In this document: positions 1 to 9,621 of the stretch, in pieces
How positions within the stretch are numbered: the stretch's first letter is position 1
How the letters are laid out: every line of letters begins with the position of its first letter
Origin: Candidatus Hydrogenisulfobacillus filiaventi
GTDB taxonomy: Bacteria; Bacillota; Sulfobacillia; Sulfobacillales; R501
Reading direction: 5' to 3'
DNA length: 64,000 bases
Assembly: GCA_902809825.1 (NCBI GenBank)
Contig: LR778114.1
Coordinates: forward strand, 1,178,001 to 1,242,000
Made by a program: the position numbers and the translations under genes
The notes under the pieces: generated by a model
Database searches by the model: none
Told to the model about the DNA's origin: nothing
Seen by the model: only the letters and a program-made list of their open reading frames with translations

Positions 1-2228
1 ACGCCCTGCGGCCGTGGCTGGAGGAGGCGCACCTGGCCCGCGAGGAGGCGGTGCGGGCGCTGTTGGAGGACCTCGTCGCCTGGGGGGAACGGCTGGGGAA
101 GCCGGTGGTGGCGGTGGGGGACGTCCATTATGTGGAACCGGAGGACGCCATCGGACGGGAGATCCTGGCGGTCACCGCCAAGGGGGAGCTGCATGACGCC
201 GGGGCCGCGCTGCACTACCGCACCACCGGGGAAATGCTGGAGGCGTTCGCCTGGCTGGGCCCCGCCCGCCGGCAGGCCCTGGTGGTGGACAACCCGCGCC
301 GGCTGGCGGAGGAGCTGGCGCCGGTCACCCCGGTGCCCGAGACGCTGAGCGCGCCCCGCCTGCCCGAGGCGGAATCGGTGGTCTCGGAGATGCCCTACGC
401 CCGGGCCCGGGAATGGTATGGGGATCCCCTGCCCCCCCTGGTGCAGGAACGGCTGGACAAGGAGGTACAGGCCATCCTCCGGCATGGCTTCGCCAGCATT
501 TATTACATCGCCCACCGTCTGGTCCGGAAGTCGCTGGAGGACGGCTACCTCGTGGGATCGCGCGGGTCGGTGGGCTCGTCCCTGGTGGCCACCCTGCTGT
601 CCATCACCGAGGTCAATCCCCTGCCGCCCCATTACCGTTGTCCGGCCTGCCGTTTCACCGAGTTCGTGACCGACGGCCGCGTGGGGTCCGGCTACGACCT
701 GCCTCCCCGGCCATGCCCCCGGTGCGGGACCGCGCTCATCGGCGACGGCCAGGACATCCCCTTCGAGACCTTCCTGGGCTTCGAGGGGGATAAGGTCCCC
801 GACATCGACCTCAACTTTTCCGGTGAATACCAGCCCGAAATCCACCGCTACACGGAGGAGCTGTTCGGCCAGGGCAAGGTCTTCCGGGCCGGGACCATCG
901 CCACGGTGGCCTCCCTGACCGCGTTCGGGCTGGTTAAGGCCTGGGCGCGGGAGACGGGACGGGACCTGCCGGCGACCACGGTGGAGTGGCTGGCGCGGCG
1001 GCTGGTCGGGGTGAAGCGGACCACCGGACAGCATCCCGGCGGGTTGATGATTGTGCCCCAGGAGGCCGACATCCACGCCTTTACCCCGGTGCAGCATCCA
1101 GCGGACGACCGCGAGGCGGATGTGGTCACCACCCACTTCGACTATCACGCCATCTCCAGCCGCCTGCTTAAGCTGGACCTGCTGGGCCATGACGACCCCA
1201 CCGCCATCCGCATGCTGGAACGGCTGACCGGCATCCCGCCCCGGGAGGTGCCGTTCCAGGATCCGGCCACCATGAGCCTTTTCTCGGGGGTGGAGGCGCT
1301 GGGGCTGTCCGATCCCGACCAGCTGGGCAGCTCGGTGGGATCGCTGGGCCTGCCGGAGTTCGGCACCCGCTTCGTACGGGGCATGCTGGAGGAGACCCGG
1401 CCCCGGACCTTTGCCGAGCTGGTCCGCATTTCGGGTCTCTCCCACGGCACCGAGGTGTGGGCCAATAACGCCCAGGAGCTCATCCGCCGCAAGGTGGCCG
1501 GGCTGTCGGAGGTGATCGCCACCCGCGACGACATCATGACCTACCTCATCAGCAAGGGGCTGCCGCCGCGGGAGGCCTTCGCCATTTCGGAGTCGGTCCG
1601 CAAGGGCAAGGGTCTCAAGCCCGAGCACATCGCGCGTATGCAGGAGCATGGGGTACCCGACTGGTACGTCGAATCGTGTCAGAAGATCAGCTACCTGTTC
1701 CCCAAGGCTCATGCCGCCGCCTACGTGATGATGGGCTGGCGTATCGCCTGGTTCAAGGTGCACCACCCCCTGGCCTTCTATGCCACCTATTTCTCGGTGC
1801 GGGCGGACGACTTTGAGCCGGAACCCTTTCTCGGCGGGGTACCCGCCATCAATGCGCGCCTGCAGGACATCGAGGCCAAGGGCAATGAAGCCACCGCCAA
1901 GGAACGCAGCCTGGTCACGGTGCTGGAGGTGGGCCGGGAGATGCTGCTGCGGGGCTTTCACTTCGAGCCGGTGGACCTGGAGCGGTCGGATGCCCGGCAG
2001 TTCCTCATGCGGCCCCAGGCCCGGGCGCTCCTGATGCCGTTCATCGCCTTGCCCGGCCTGGGGGCCAGTCAGGCGGAGGCCATCGTGGCGGCGCGGGCCG
2101 AAGGCCCGTTCCTGTCGGTGGAGGACCTGCGGGAGCGGGCGCGGCTCAACCGGACCGTGATCGACCTCCTGCGCCGGGCGGGCGCGCTGGGGGACCTGGG
2201 GGAGACCAACCAGCTGGCCTTCTTCTGA
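1..2228 (+). CDS. polC: DNA polymerase III PolC-type alpha subunit (5' truncated by window edge)
   Basis: The reading frame is open to the left edge, so this is the C-terminal ~740 residues of the replicative polymerase of Gram-positive bacteria. A four-cysteine zinc ribbon (CPAC near 645, CPRC near 718) is followed by the palm motif PDIDLNFSGE near 796. The LKLDLLGH segment near 1170 carries the third catalytic aspartate. A C-terminal helix-hairpin-helix-like stretch (LPGLGASQAEAI) follows. This order, with the zinc ribbon inside the polymerase part, is diagnostic for PolC rather than DnaE. The protein stops 208 bases before nusA. In many Bacillota rimP lies in that gap, but here there is no room for it. 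Confidence 0.97.
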   Translation, partial: ALRPWLEEAHLAREEAVRALLEDLVAWGERLGKPVVAVGDVHYVEPEDAIGREILAVTAKGELHDAGAALHYRTTGEMLEAFAWLGPARRQALVVDNPRRLAEELAPVTPVPETLSAPRLPEAESVVSEMPYARAREWYGDPLPPLVQERLDKEVQAILRHGFASIYYIAHRLVRKSLEDGYLVGSRGSVGSSLVATLLSITEVNPLPPHYRCPACRFTEFVTDGRVGSGYDLPPRPCPRCGTALIGDGQDIPFETFLGFEGDKVPDIDLNFSGEYQPEIHRYTEELFGQGKVFRAGTIATVASLTAFGLVKAWARETGRDLPATTVEWLARRLVGVKRTTGQHPGGLMIVPQEADIHAFTPVQHPADDREADVVTTHFDYHAISSRLLKLDLLGHDDPTAIRMLERLTGIPPREVPFQDPATMSLFSGVEALGLSDPDQLGSSVGSLGLPEFGTRFVRGMLEETRPRTFAELVRISGLSHGTEVWANNAQELIRRKVAGLSEVIATRDDIMTYLISKGLPPREAFAISESVRKGKGLKPEHIARMQEHGVPDWYVESCQKISYLFPKAHAAAYVMMGWRIAWFKVHHPLAFYATYFSVRADDFEPEPFLGGVPAINARLQDIEAKGNEATAKERSLVTVLEVGREMLLRGFHFEPVDLERSDARQFLMRPQARALLMPFIALPGLGASQAEAIVAARAEGPFLSVEDLRERARLNRTVIDLLRRAGALGDLGETNQLAFF

Positions 2229-2250
2229 AGCCGTTGCGGACGGGGCCCGG

Positions 2251-2280
2251 TTGTGGCCGGGAAGGCAAGTATGCTATGCT
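2251..2280 (+). promoter_or_regulatory. Probable promoter for the nusA operon
   Basis: TTGTGG (2251-2256) is separated by 18 bases from TATGCT (2275-2280). The rpsO promoter uses the same -35 hexamer. The transcript would begin near 2287 and carry a ~150-base leader with a GC-rich imperfect hairpin around 2295-2325, ahead of the AGAGGTGA ribosome-binding site at 2423-2430. The rest of the 2229-2436 gap shows no gene. Confidence 0.45.
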
Positions 2281-2436
2281 GAGGGGGAAGCCAGGCAGGG
2301 GCCCGCCAAGGCCCCGCTGCCGGCAGGACGGCGTGGACGGCGATGGTCGGAGTGGGTGCAGATGACCCACTCTTTTCGCTTGACAAGGGGCGGACGCGAT
2401 TTCAGGCACCGCCCGGGGTATAAGAGGTGACGGCGG

Positions 2437-3486
2437 ATGAATGCCGAGTTTCTCGGCGCCCTGGAGGATCTGGAGCGGGAAAAGGGCATCGAAAAAGAGG
2501 TGTTGCTGGAGGCCATCGAGTCGGCGTTGATCTCGGCTTACCGCCGGAACTTCGGATCGGCGCAGAATGTCTCCGTGCGCATCGACCGCGAGGACGGGGA
2601 GCCGCACGTCTATGCCCAGAAGGAAGTCGTAGCCGGCGAGGTGACCGACCACCTGCTGCAGATCAGCCTGGAGGAGGCCCGGGCCATAGCCCCCGGGGCC
2701 CTGGAGGGCGACATTGTGGAGCTGGAGGTCACGCCCAAGAGCTTCGGCCGGATTGCGGCCCAGACGGCAAAGCAGGTCATCGTACAGCGCATCCGGGAGG
2801 CGGAGCGCGGCATCATTTTTGAGGAGTTTTCGGGCCGGGAGGGCGACATTGTCAGCGGTCTGGTCCACCGGACGGAGCACCGGGTCGTGTACCTGGATGT
2901 GGGGCGGGCCGAGGCGGTGATGATGCCCAATGAGCAGGTGCCGGGGGAGGTGCTCCGGCCGGGGGAGCGGGTGCGGGCATATGTGACCGAGGTGAAGAAG
3001 ACCACCAAAGGCCCGCAGATCTATGTCTCGCGCAGCCATCCCGGGCTCATCAAGCGCCTGTTCGAGCTCGAGGTGCCGGAGATCCACGACGGGGTGGTGG
3101 AGATCAAGGCCATCGCCCGGGAGGCCGGGTCCCGCACCAAGGTCGCGGTCTGGGCGGCCAACCCGGATGTGGACCCGGTGGGAGCCTGCATCGGGCCCAA
3201 GAAGGCGCGGGTGCAGGCCATTGTGCAGGAAATCCGGGGCGAGAAGCTGGACATCGTGCGCTGGGACCCCGATCCGGCGGTCCTGGTGGCCAACGCCCTC
3301 TCCCCCGCCCAGACGGTGGGGGTGACCCTGGACCCCATCCTGCGCCTGGCGCGGGTGGTGGTCCCCGACAACCAGCTGTCCCTGGCCATCGGCAAAGAGG
3401 GCCAGAACGCCCGGCTAGCGGCCCGGCTGACCGGCTGGAAGGTCGACATCCGCTCGGAGTCGCAGGTGGAGGACGGTGAATGGTGA
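2437..3486 (+). CDS. nusA: Transcription termination/antitermination factor NusA
   Basis: A 349-residue RNA-polymerase-binding factor that modulates pausing, Rho-independent termination and antitermination. The N-terminal domain starts [18 protein letters not shown]. The S1 domain follows at about residues 130-200 ([21 protein letters not shown]). Two KH domains follow, recognisable by [18 protein letters not shown] and [18 protein letters not shown]. The length is that of the short Gram-positive form without the acidic repeats found in E. coli. The start is fixed by AGAGGTGA six bases upstream. It overlaps ylxR by 7 bases, so the operon is translationally coupled. Confidence 0.97.
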   Translation: MNAEFLGALEDLEREKGIEKEVLLEAIESALISAYRRNFGSAQNVSVRIDREDGEPHVYAQKEVVAGEVTDHLLQISLEEARAIAPGALEGDIVELEVTPKSFGRIAAQTAKQVIVQRIREAERGIIFEEFSGREGDIVSGLVHRTEHRVVYLDVGRAEAVMMPNEQVPGEVLRPGERVRAYVTEVKKTTKGPQIYVSRSHPGLIKRLFELEVPEIHDGVVEIKAIAREAGSRTKVAVWAANPDVDPVGACIGPKKARVQAIVQEIRGEKLDIVRWDPDPAVLVANALSPAQTVGVTLDPILRLARVVVPDNQLSLAIGKEGQNARLAARLTGWKVDIRSESQVEDGEW

Positions 3487-3866
3487 TGGCGAAGACCCGG
3501 CGGGTGCCGATGCGGACCTGCGTGGCCTGTGGTGCGACCCGGCCCAAGCGGGAGCTGGTGCGGGTAGTGCGCACGCCGGCAGGCGAGGTGGTGGTGGACA
3601 CCACCGGGCGTACCGCCGGGCGGGGGGCGTACGTCTGCCCCCAGCCGGAGTGTCTGGAACGGGCCCTGGGCGGCCACCGCCTGGACCGGCACCTGAAGCG
3701 GCCGGTGGGGGAGGAGCTGCGGCCGGCCCTGGAGGCAGCCGTGCATGCCGCCCGTGAACAGCCGCGGACCCCCCGCATCTTTACCGTTTCCGCCCAGGGT
3801 GGGGCGGTGTCGGTCCGGGCCCAGGCGGAGGCGCGCCGGCGGGGCAAGGGCGGCCGGCCGCAATGA
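3480..3866 (+). CDS. ylxR: YlxR-family RNA-binding protein (RNase P modulator RnpM)
   Basis: A small basic protein with the family signature RTCVACGATRPKRELVRVV near its start and GRGAYVCPQPECLERAL in the middle; the cysteines form the usual paired motif. The family (DUF448) is an RNA-binding protein encoded between nusA and ylxQ, reported to modulate RNase P. At 128 residues it is longer than the usual ~90 because of a basic Arg/Lys/Gly-rich tail from about residue 85. The ATG at 3480 has GTGGAGGA six bases upstream. A second ATG at 3486 is possible but has a 12-base spacing. Confidence 0.9.
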   Translation: MVMAKTRRVPMRTCVACGATRPKRELVRVVRTPAGEVVVDTTGRTAGRGAYVCPQPECLERALGGHRLDRHLKRPVGEELRPALEAAVHAAREQPRTPRIFTVSAQGGAVSVRAQAEARRRGKGGRPQ

Positions 3867-4315
3867 GCCCGCAGCCGATGTGGATGAACTACCTGGGGCT
3901 GGCCCGCAAGGCCGGGGCGCTGGCCCCGGGGAGCGACCGGGTGGAGGCGGCCTTGAAGAACGGCCAGCTGCGGCTGCTGATCCTGGCCACCGACGCCGGG
4001 GGGGCGGCGGTACGCAAGTTCCGGCTCTGGTGCCGGGATGCCGGGGTGGCGGTAGTCGTCGCCGGCACCAAGGATGAGCTGGGCCATGCCACCGGGCTGC
4101 CGGCGCTGGCCGTGGCCGGCATCCTGCGCCGCAAGCTGGCCGACGCCCTTTTGAAAAGCTTGCCGCCGGATACGGTGGTGGAGATTCCGCGCAGGGAGGG
4201 GCCCCCGCCGCCGGCCCCGCTGCCTGCGGATGCGCAACCGGGACGGAAAGTCTCATCGGGAGGTAAGGCCTTTGGCAGAAAACCGGGAGAGCACCAAGGA
4301 CACCAACAAGGATAA
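3863..4315 (+). CDS. ylxQ: YlxQ-type L7Ae/L30e-family RNA-binding protein
   Basis: Starts inside the ylxR stop (ATGA overlap). Residues 1-100 match the L7Ae/L30e/S12e fold: NYLGLARKAGALAPGSDRVE, then LRLLILATDAG, then a GTKDELGHATGLPALAVAGI segment typical of kink-turn RNA binders. YlxQ is the standard neighbour of ylxR and infB in Bacillota. The last ~45 residues are low-complexity (proline-, glycine- and lysine-rich) and overlap the start region of infB, so the true 3' end carries little conserved sequence. The role in the cell is not well defined. Confidence 0.88.
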   Translation: MSPQPMWMNYLGLARKAGALAPGSDRVEAALKNGQLRLLILATDAGGAAVRKFRLWCRDAGVAVVVAGTKDELGHATGLPALAVAGILRRKLADALLKSLPPDTVVEIPRREGPPPPAPLPADAQPGRKVSSGGKAFGRKPGEHQGHQQG

Positions 4316-6908
4316 GGATCGGGTCCGGGTCTACGAGCTGGCCAAGGAACTCAAGCTGGACAGCCGCCGCCTCATTGACCTCCTGCACCGTTTGCATGTG
4401 CCCAACATCAAGAATCACATGAGCACGGTGGAACCGCAGGCGATTCAGGTAGTGCGGGATATTATGGAAGGCAAGTTGCCGGCGGATCCACCGGGGGGAG
4501 CGGCGCGTCCCGCGGCACCGGCTGCGTCCGCGGCCGCGGCGGCACCGGCTGCCCCCGCCCGGGGACCGGCCGGGGAGGGGACCGTGCCCCGTGCGGCCGC
4601 CGAACGGCCTCCGGTACCGTCCCGGCCGGCGGCCGCCCGTCCCGCCGGAGGAGCCGGACCGGCGGCCGGCAGCAACCGGCCCGCCTACGGCGGGTCCCGG
4701 CCGGGAAGTGGTCCTGCCGGGCGGCCGGCCGGCAGCTCCTCCCCGCCCCCGCGTCCCGCCCCGGCCGGGGGCCGGCCGCCCATGGGGCGCCCCGGAACCG
4801 GAGCGCCGGCGGCCCGGCCCTCGGGCCCGGCCCCGGCCGGCGCCGGCCGCCCGCCGTATGGCGGGGCCCGGCCGGGCGCCCCCGTCCGGGGGCCGCCCCG
4901 CCCGGCAGCCGGCGGTCCGTCCCGGCCGGCCGGAGGCGGCGCCGCCCGGGGTGGCCGGGGCGGGCGCCCCGCCCCCGCCCTGCCCGAGCCGGTGCGCAAG
5001 GAGCCGTCCCGGCGGGGCGCCCACGGGACGGACCGCTTTGCAACCGACCGGCGCAGCCGCGACTGGCAGGAGGACGAACCCGCCCTCTTCAAGAACCGGC
5101 AGAAGGGGCGGCGCAAGCCGCGGCCGGCGCATGAGACCATGCCGCCCGTCCAGCGCAAGGTGGTGTTGAGCGGGCCGATCGCCGTCAAGGACCTGGCGGA
5201 CCAGCTGGGCGTCAAGGCCACCGACCTCATCAAGCGGCTGATCGGCATGGGGGTGATGGCCACCCTGAACCAGGAGCTGGATCGGGACGTGGCCTTGATT
5301 GTAGCCCAGGAGTTCGGGGCGGAAATCGAGGAGCGGGCGTCGGCCGAGGAGCGGGAGGAGACCATCCTGCAGGGCGAGCCTGACCGGCCGGAGGAGCTGC
5401 GGCCGCGGCCGCCGGTGGTCACGGTGATGGGTCATGTCGACCACGGCAAGACCTCCCTGCTGGACCGCATCCGCTCCACGCGGGTGACGGAGGCGGAGGC
5501 CGGCGGTATCACCCAGCATATCGGGGCCTCGGTGGTCAACTGGAACGGGCACGCCATCGTGTTCCTGGACACCCCGGGCCATGAGGCCTTCACGGCCATG
5601 CGGGCCCGCGGGGCTCAGGTGACCGATATCGCGGTGCTGGTGGTGGCGGCCGACGACGGGGTCATGCCCCAGACCCTGGAGGCCATCAACCATGCCAAAG
5701 CGGCCGGGGTGCCGGTAGTGGTGGCCATCAACAAGATGGACCTGCCCGGGGCCAATCCCGACCGGGTGAAGAACGCCCTGGCCGAGCACGGGCTGGTGCC
5801 CGACGACTGGGGCGGGGACACCATGATGGTGCCGGTCTCGGCCCGGACCGGCCTGGGCTTGGACGACCTCCTCTCCGCCATCGTGCTGCAGGCCGAGATG
5901 CTGGAGCTCAAGGCCAATCCCGATCGCCCGGCCCGCGGGACCATCATTGAAGCCAAGCTGGACCGCGGCCGGGGCCCGGTGGCCACGGTGCTGGTCAAGC
6001 GGGGGACCCTGAAGGCGGGCGACGTGTTCGTCTCCGGCACCGTCTGGGGCCGGGTGCGGGCTCTCATTGATGACCGCGGCCGCCGGGTCAAGGAGGCGGG
6101 CCCCTCCATGCCGGTGGAGGTGCTGGGTTTCACCGCCCTGCCCGAGGCCGGGGACGACTTTGCCAGCCTGGCCGACGAGCGGCAGGCCAAGGCGATCGTG
6201 CAGGCCCGCATTGAGCGGCAGCGGCGCGCCAGCGGCGAGACCGGGCAGCGGGGGGTCAGCCTGGACGAGTTCTACCAGCGCCTGAAGGACGAGGAGATGC
6301 GGGAGCTCAACCTGGTCCTCAAGGCCGACGTCTCCGGCTCCCTTGAGGCCCTGGCCGAAGCGCTGGGCAAGGTCGCCAATGAAGAGGTGCGGGTGCGCAT
6401 CCTGCACGCCGCGGTGGGGGCGGTGTCCGAATCGGACGTCATGCTGGCCCAGGCCTCGCGGGCCATCATCATCGGCTTCGGGGTGGGGGTGGACCCCAAG
6501 GCCCGGGCGCTGGCCGAGCACGACGGGGTGGACATCCGCCTTTACCGGGTGATCTACGAGGCGCTGGACGACATCCGCCAGGCCCTCACCGGCATGCTGG
6601 CCCCCAAGTACCAGGAGGTGCTGCTGGGCCGGGCCGAGGTGCGGGAGGTGTTCCGGGTTCCGAAGGTGGGGACGGTCGCCGGGTGCTATGTCACCGACGG
6701 CAAGGTGCTGCGCAGCGGCAAAGTCCGGGTGCTGCGCAACGGCTCCGTGGTCTACGACGGGGCGGTGGCCTCCCTCAAGCGCTTCAAGGACGACGTGCGG
6801 GAAGTGCCCAGCGGGTACGAGTGCGGGCTGGGCCTGGAGAAGTTCAACGACCTCAAGGTGGGGGACATCCTGGAGGTCTACACCGAGGAAGAGGTCAAGG
6901 CCAGCTGA
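4272..6908 (+). CDS. infB: Translation initiation factor IF-2
   Basis: GTPase that delivers initiator fMet-tRNA to the 30S subunit. The N-terminal IF2_N segment ([20 protein letters not shown]) is followed by a ~170-residue Pro/Ala/Gly/Arg-rich linker (about 4490-4990), then a second IF2_N domain. The G domain contains [12 protein letters not shown] (G1), DTPGHEAF (G3) and NKMD (G4), and domains II, III and IV follow. TTG at 4272 is preferred because GGGAGGT lies seven bases upstream. An ATG at 4230 in the same frame lacks a ribosome-binding site and would lengthen the overlap with ylxQ to 86 bases. Either way the gene overlaps ylxQ. Confidence 0.95.
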   Translation: MAENRESTKDTNKDKDRVRVYELAKELKLDSRRLIDLLHRLHVPNIKNHMSTVEPQAIQVVRDIMEGKLPADPPGGAARPAAPAASAAAAAPAAPARGPAGEGTVPRAAAERPPVPSRPAAARPAGGAGPAAGSNRPAYGGSRPGSGPAGRPAGSSSPPPRPAPAGGRPPMGRPGTGAPAARPSGPAPAGAGRPPYGGARPGAPVRGPPRPAAGGPSRPAGGGAARGGRGGRPAPALPEPVRKEPSRRGAHGTDRFATDRRSRDWQEDEPALFKNRQKGRRKPRPAHETMPPVQRKVVLSGPIAVKDLADQLGVKATDLIKRLIGMGVMATLNQELDRDVALIVAQEFGAEIEERASAEEREETILQGEPDRPEELRPRPPVVTVMGHVDHGKTSLLDRIRSTRVTEAEAGGITQHIGASVVNWNGHAIVFLDTPGHEAFTAMRARGAQVTDIAVLVVAADDGVMPQTLEAINHAKAAGVPVVVAINKMDLPGANPDRVKNALAEHGLVPDDWGGDTMMVPVSARTGLGLDDLLSAIVLQAEMLELKANPDRPARGTIIEAKLDRGRGPVATVLVKRGTLKAGDVFVSGTVWGRVRALIDDRGRRVKEAGPSMPVEVLGFTALPEAGDDFASLADERQAKAIVQARIERQRRASGETGQRGVSLDEFYQRLKDEEMRELNLVLKADVSGSLEALAEALGKVANEEVRVRILHAAVGAVSESDVMLAQASRAIIIGFGVGVDPKARALAEHDGVDIRLYRVIYEALDDIRQALTGMLAPKYQEVLLGRAEVREVFRVPKVGTVAGCYVTDGKVLRSGKVRVLRNGSVVYDGAVASLKRFKDDVREVPSGYECGLGLEKFNDLKVGDILEVYTEEEVKAS

Positions 6909-6948
6909 GGCGGGCAACGCCGGCGGCCGGGATCGGGGTTGAGGGCAC

Positions 6949-7326
6949 ATGAACAAGGCACGGGCGGAACGGATCGGCCAGGCCATGCAGCAGGAGATCG
7001 GTGCCATGCTGCAGCGGGAGGTCAAGGATCCCCGCATCGGGTTCGTGAGCGTGACCCGGGTGGAGGTCAGCCGGGACCTGTCCCGGGCCCGCGTCTACGT
7101 TAGCCTGTTCGGGGACGCCGGGGAGCAGGCCGACAGCCTGGAAGGGCTGCGCAGCGCCGCCGCCTTCCTGCGCGGGGAGGTGGCGCGCCGGCTGCACCTG
7201 CTGAAGGCGCCGCAGCTGGAGTTCGTGCAGGACCACGCCATCGACGCCAGCCTGCGGGTCCATGCCCTGCTGCGGGAGATTGAACCCCGCCCCGGCAAGC
7301 CAGGGGACGGGGAGCCGCCGGCATGA
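6949..7326 (+). CDS. rbfA: Ribosome-binding factor A
   Basis: A 125-residue KH-like 30S maturation factor. The family pattern is visible from the start: KARAERIGQAMQQEIGAML, then VKDPRIGFVSVTRVEVSRDL and ARVYVSLFGD. It lies between infB and truB, as in most bacteria, and its stop overlaps the truB start by four bases (ATGA). The DHH-type oligoribonuclease nrnA, which often sits between rbfA and truB in Bacillota, is absent here. Confidence 0.95.
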   Translation: MNKARAERIGQAMQQEIGAMLQREVKDPRIGFVSVTRVEVSRDLSRARVYVSLFGDAGEQADSLEGLRSAAAFLRGEVARRLHLLKAPQLEFVQDHAIDASLRVHALLREIEPRPGKPGDGEPPA

Positions 7327-8213
7327 CGGCGGGCCCGGAAGGCATCCTGGTGGTCCGCAAGCCGGCGGGCCTGACCTCCTTCGCCGCCGTGCGGGAGGTG
7401 CAACGTCTGACCGGGGCCGCCCGGGCGGGTCATGCCGGGACCCTGGACCCGGCCGCGGAAGGGGTGCTGCCGGTGGCCCTGGGCGCGGCCACCCGCTGGC
7501 TGCCGTGGCTGAAGGCGGAGCCTAAGCGCTACCGCGCCGAGGTTGAGTTCGGGCGCGCCACCGCCAGCGGCGACGGGGATGGTCCGGTGGTGGCCCGTTC
7601 CGGTCGGCCCTGGCCGGGGCCGGAGGCGGTGGCGGCGGCCCTGCGCTGGCTGGAGGGGCCCCAATGGCAGCTGCCGCCCAGCTTTTCGGCCAAGAAGGTG
7701 GGCGGCGTGCGGGCCTATGCCCGGGCCCGCCGCGGACGGGGGGTCTTTCCGGCGCCCTGCCGGGTGGACGTCCAGGCGCTGGCCGCCCGGGGAGGCGGGG
7801 CGCATTGGACCCTCGAAGCCACGGTTTCAGGCGGCACCTACATCCGCAGCCTGGTGCGCGACCTGGGCGAGCTGCTGGGGCAGGCAGCGGTGCTGACCCG
7901 TCTGCAACGGACTGCGGTGGGCCCCTTCCGCCTCGAGCAGGCCCTGACCCTGGAGGCGGTGGCCGCCGGCGCCTGGCGCGAGGCCCTGCTGGGGCCGGAA
8001 GCGGCGTTGGACCTGCCGCTGATTCCGGTGGAGACGGCGGTGGTGCCGTATCTGGTCCAGGGCCGGGCCCTGGCCGGGCTGCCGCTGCCGCCGCTGCCCG
8101 CCGCCCCGGCGGTGGGACTGGCGGCCGGCGGTCGGCTGGTAGCGATCGTGGAGGGGCCGCCCGGCCTCCGGTACCGGGCGGTGTTTCCCCCGGTTCCGGC
8201 GGGGTCCCCCTAG
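7323..8213 (+). CDS. truB: tRNA pseudouridine(55) synthase
   Basis: Isomerises U55 in the T-loop of tRNAs. The catalytic aspartate lies in GHAGTLDPAAEGVLPV near residue 43. KPAGLTSFAAV precedes it, and SFSAKKVGGVRAYARAR and SGGTYIRSLVRDLGELLG mark the substrate-binding core. The 296-residue length is normal. A C-terminal PUA-like tail is present but is divergent and rich in proline and leucine. Coupled to rbfA by an ATGA overlap; ribF follows 16 bases later. Confidence 0.95.
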   Translation: MTAGPEGILVVRKPAGLTSFAAVREVQRLTGAARAGHAGTLDPAAEGVLPVALGAATRWLPWLKAEPKRYRAEVEFGRATASGDGDGPVVARSGRPWPGPEAVAAALRWLEGPQWQLPPSFSAKKVGGVRAYARARRGRGVFPAPCRVDVQALAARGGGAHWTLEATVSGGTYIRSLVRDLGELLGQAAVLTRLQRTAVGPFRLEQALTLEAVAAGAWREALLGPEAALDLPLIPVETAVVPYLVQGRALAGLPLPPLPAAPAVGLAAGGRLVAIVEGPPGLRYRAVFPPVPAGSP

Positions 8214-8229
8214 GCGGAGGGGACGGCGG

Positions 8230-9180
8230 ATGCGACGGATTCTGGCGGAGGAGATGTTGGATGAGCCGACGGTGGTGACCGTCGGCAGCTTTGACGGGGT
8301 CCACCGCGGGCATCAGGCCCTGCTGGCCGCGGCCCGGGAGGTTGCTGCCCGAGAGGGCCTGCCCATGGTGGTACTGACCTTCGATCCACATCCGCGGGCG
8401 GTGTTGAAGGGGCCCCTCACCCGGTACCTGCTGACCCCCACCCCCGTCAAGCTGGCGGTGCTGGAGGAACTGGGGGTGCCGGCGGTGAAGGTGATGCCCT
8501 TCACCCCGGCGGTCGCGGCGCAGCCGGCGGAGGAGTTCCTGGAGCAGGAGCTGGCAGGCCGGTTGCGGGCCCGGGTCGTCGTGGTGGGGTACAGCTTCAC
8601 CTTCGGGGCCCGGGCCCAAGGCACCCCCGAGCTCCTGCAGCACTGGATGGCGGCCCGGGGCGGGGAGGCGGTGGTGGTGCCACCGGTGCGCCTGGCCGAC
8701 GGGACCCCGGTCTCCAGCTCGTACATCCGGGAGCGCATCCTGGACGGGGACCTGGAGGCGGCCGAGGCCGCCCTGGGGCATCCCTTCCGGGTGGAGGGAC
8801 CGGTGCGGCCCGGCCTGGCGCAGGGACGCCAGCTGGGGTTCCCCACCGCCAACGTGGAGGTGCCTCCCGAACAGATCATGGGCCCGTACGGGGTCTACGC
8901 CGGGTTTGCCCGCCTGGCCGGCGAGGCGGAGCCGCGCCCGGCGGTGGCCAACTGGGGCGTGCGGCCGACGGTGGTGACGGGGCACGGCCACCCCTGGCTG
9001 GAGGTTTACCTGCTGGATGCCGACCGGCGTCCGGTCGGGGATCTCCGGGGACAGGTGCTGCGCTTCGACTGCCGCAGCCGCATCCGTGCCGAGCGTCGGT
9101 TCCATTCCCTGGAAGCCCTGAAGGCCCAGATCGCCCGCGACGTGGAGGAGGCCCGGCGGCGGCTGGTCGAGCTGGGGTGA
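8230..9180 (+). CDS. ribF: Bifunctional riboflavin kinase / FAD synthetase
   Basis: Makes FMN from riboflavin and FAD from FMN. The N-terminal FAD-synthetase domain has VTVGSFDGVHRGHQALL near residue 15 and VSSSYIRERILDGD near 160. The C-terminal flavokinase domain has GRQLGFPTANVEVP and GPYGVYAGF near 200-220. The 316-residue length is normal. GGAGGGGACGGCGG precedes the ATG. Last gene before a new promoter at rpsO. Confidence 0.96.
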   Translation: MRRILAEEMLDEPTVVTVGSFDGVHRGHQALLAAAREVAAREGLPMVVLTFDPHPRAVLKGPLTRYLLTPTPVKLAVLEELGVPAVKVMPFTPAVAAQPAEEFLEQELAGRLRARVVVVGYSFTFGARAQGTPELLQHWMAARGGEAVVVPPVRLADGTPVSSSYIRERILDGDLEAAEAALGHPFRVEGPVRPGLAQGRQLGFPTANVEVPPEQIMGPYGVYAGFARLAGEAEPRPAVANWGVRPTVVTGHGHPWLEVYLLDADRRPVGDLRGQVLRFDCRSRIRAERRFHSLEALKAQIARDVEEARRRLVELG

Positions 9181-9189
9181 AGGGCCGCG

Positions 9190-9218
9190 TTGTGGCACTG
9201 GGGTCAGTATGGTAAAAT
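9190..9218 (+). promoter_or_regulatory. Promoter of rpsO-pnp
   Basis: TTGTGG (9190-9195), a 17-base spacer and TAAAAT (9213-9218) give a good vegetative-type promoter. It sits in a short AT-richer patch between ribF and rpsO. Transcription would start near 9225, leaving a ~45-base leader ending in GAGGAGGTGGGACG before the rpsO ATG. Such leaders are often sites of S15 autoregulation, but no specific structure is claimed here. Confidence 0.7.
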
Positions 9219-9269
9219 AAGCTGTCTTGCGGCAAACCAAGGCACACGTCGGAACGAGGAGGTGGGACG

Positions 9270-9539
9270 ATGGCCCTGGAGTCACAGAAGAAGCAGGCCA
9301 TCATCGCGGCTCATCGGCTGCATGAATCGGACACGGGGTCTCCGGAGGTGCAGGTCGCCATCCTGACCGAACGCATCGCGCAACTGACGGAGCACCTGAA
9401 AAACCATCCGAAGGACCATCATTCCCGCCGCGGGCTCCTGAAGATGGTCGGACACCGCCGGGCCCTTCTCAATTACCTGCACAAAAAGGACGTCGCCCGC
9501 TACCGGGACCTGGTGCAGGAACTCGGACTACGGCGCTAG
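9270..9539 (+). CDS. rpsO: 30S ribosomal protein S15
   Basis: An 89-residue protein matching S15 throughout: [19 protein letters not shown], then [19 protein letters not shown] and [18 protein letters not shown]15 binds 16S rRNA helices 20-22 and nucleates assembly of the 30S platform. The ribosome-binding site is GAGGAGGTGGGACG just upstream. A Rho-independent terminator overlaps the stop codon, separating it partially from pnp. Confidence 0.98.
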   Translation: MALESQKKQAIIAAHRLHESDTGSPEVQVAILTERIAQLTEHLKNHPKDHHSRRGLLKMVGHRRALLNYLHKKDVARYRDLVQELGLRR

Positions 9540-9568
9540 AGCGGGGCTGCCCGCTCTTTTTCTTCTTT
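9538..9568 (+). terminator. Rho-independent terminator after rpsO
   Basis: A perfect 8-bp stem (AGAGCGGG 9538-9545, CCCGCTCT 9550-9557) closes a GCTG loop and runs into TTTTCTTCTTT. The stem begins inside the rpsO stop codon, so it probably sets the ratio of S15 to PNPase by partial read-through. Confidence 0.88.
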
Positions 9569-9621
9569 CCGGCCGCGGGGGATGAACGCCGAGCGGCCCC
9601 CAGGGGGGTATAACGCGAGCA

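Noticed and set aside
2380-2385. Perfect TTGACA upstream of nusA
   Set aside because: No -10 box at 16-18 bases (the TATAAG at 2419 is 33 bases away).
3021-7037. Very long antisense open frame opposite nusA-infB
   Set aside because: It is the mirror of high-GC coding sequence, has low-complexity repeats and no known domain or ribosome-binding site; the plus-strand genes are unmistakable.
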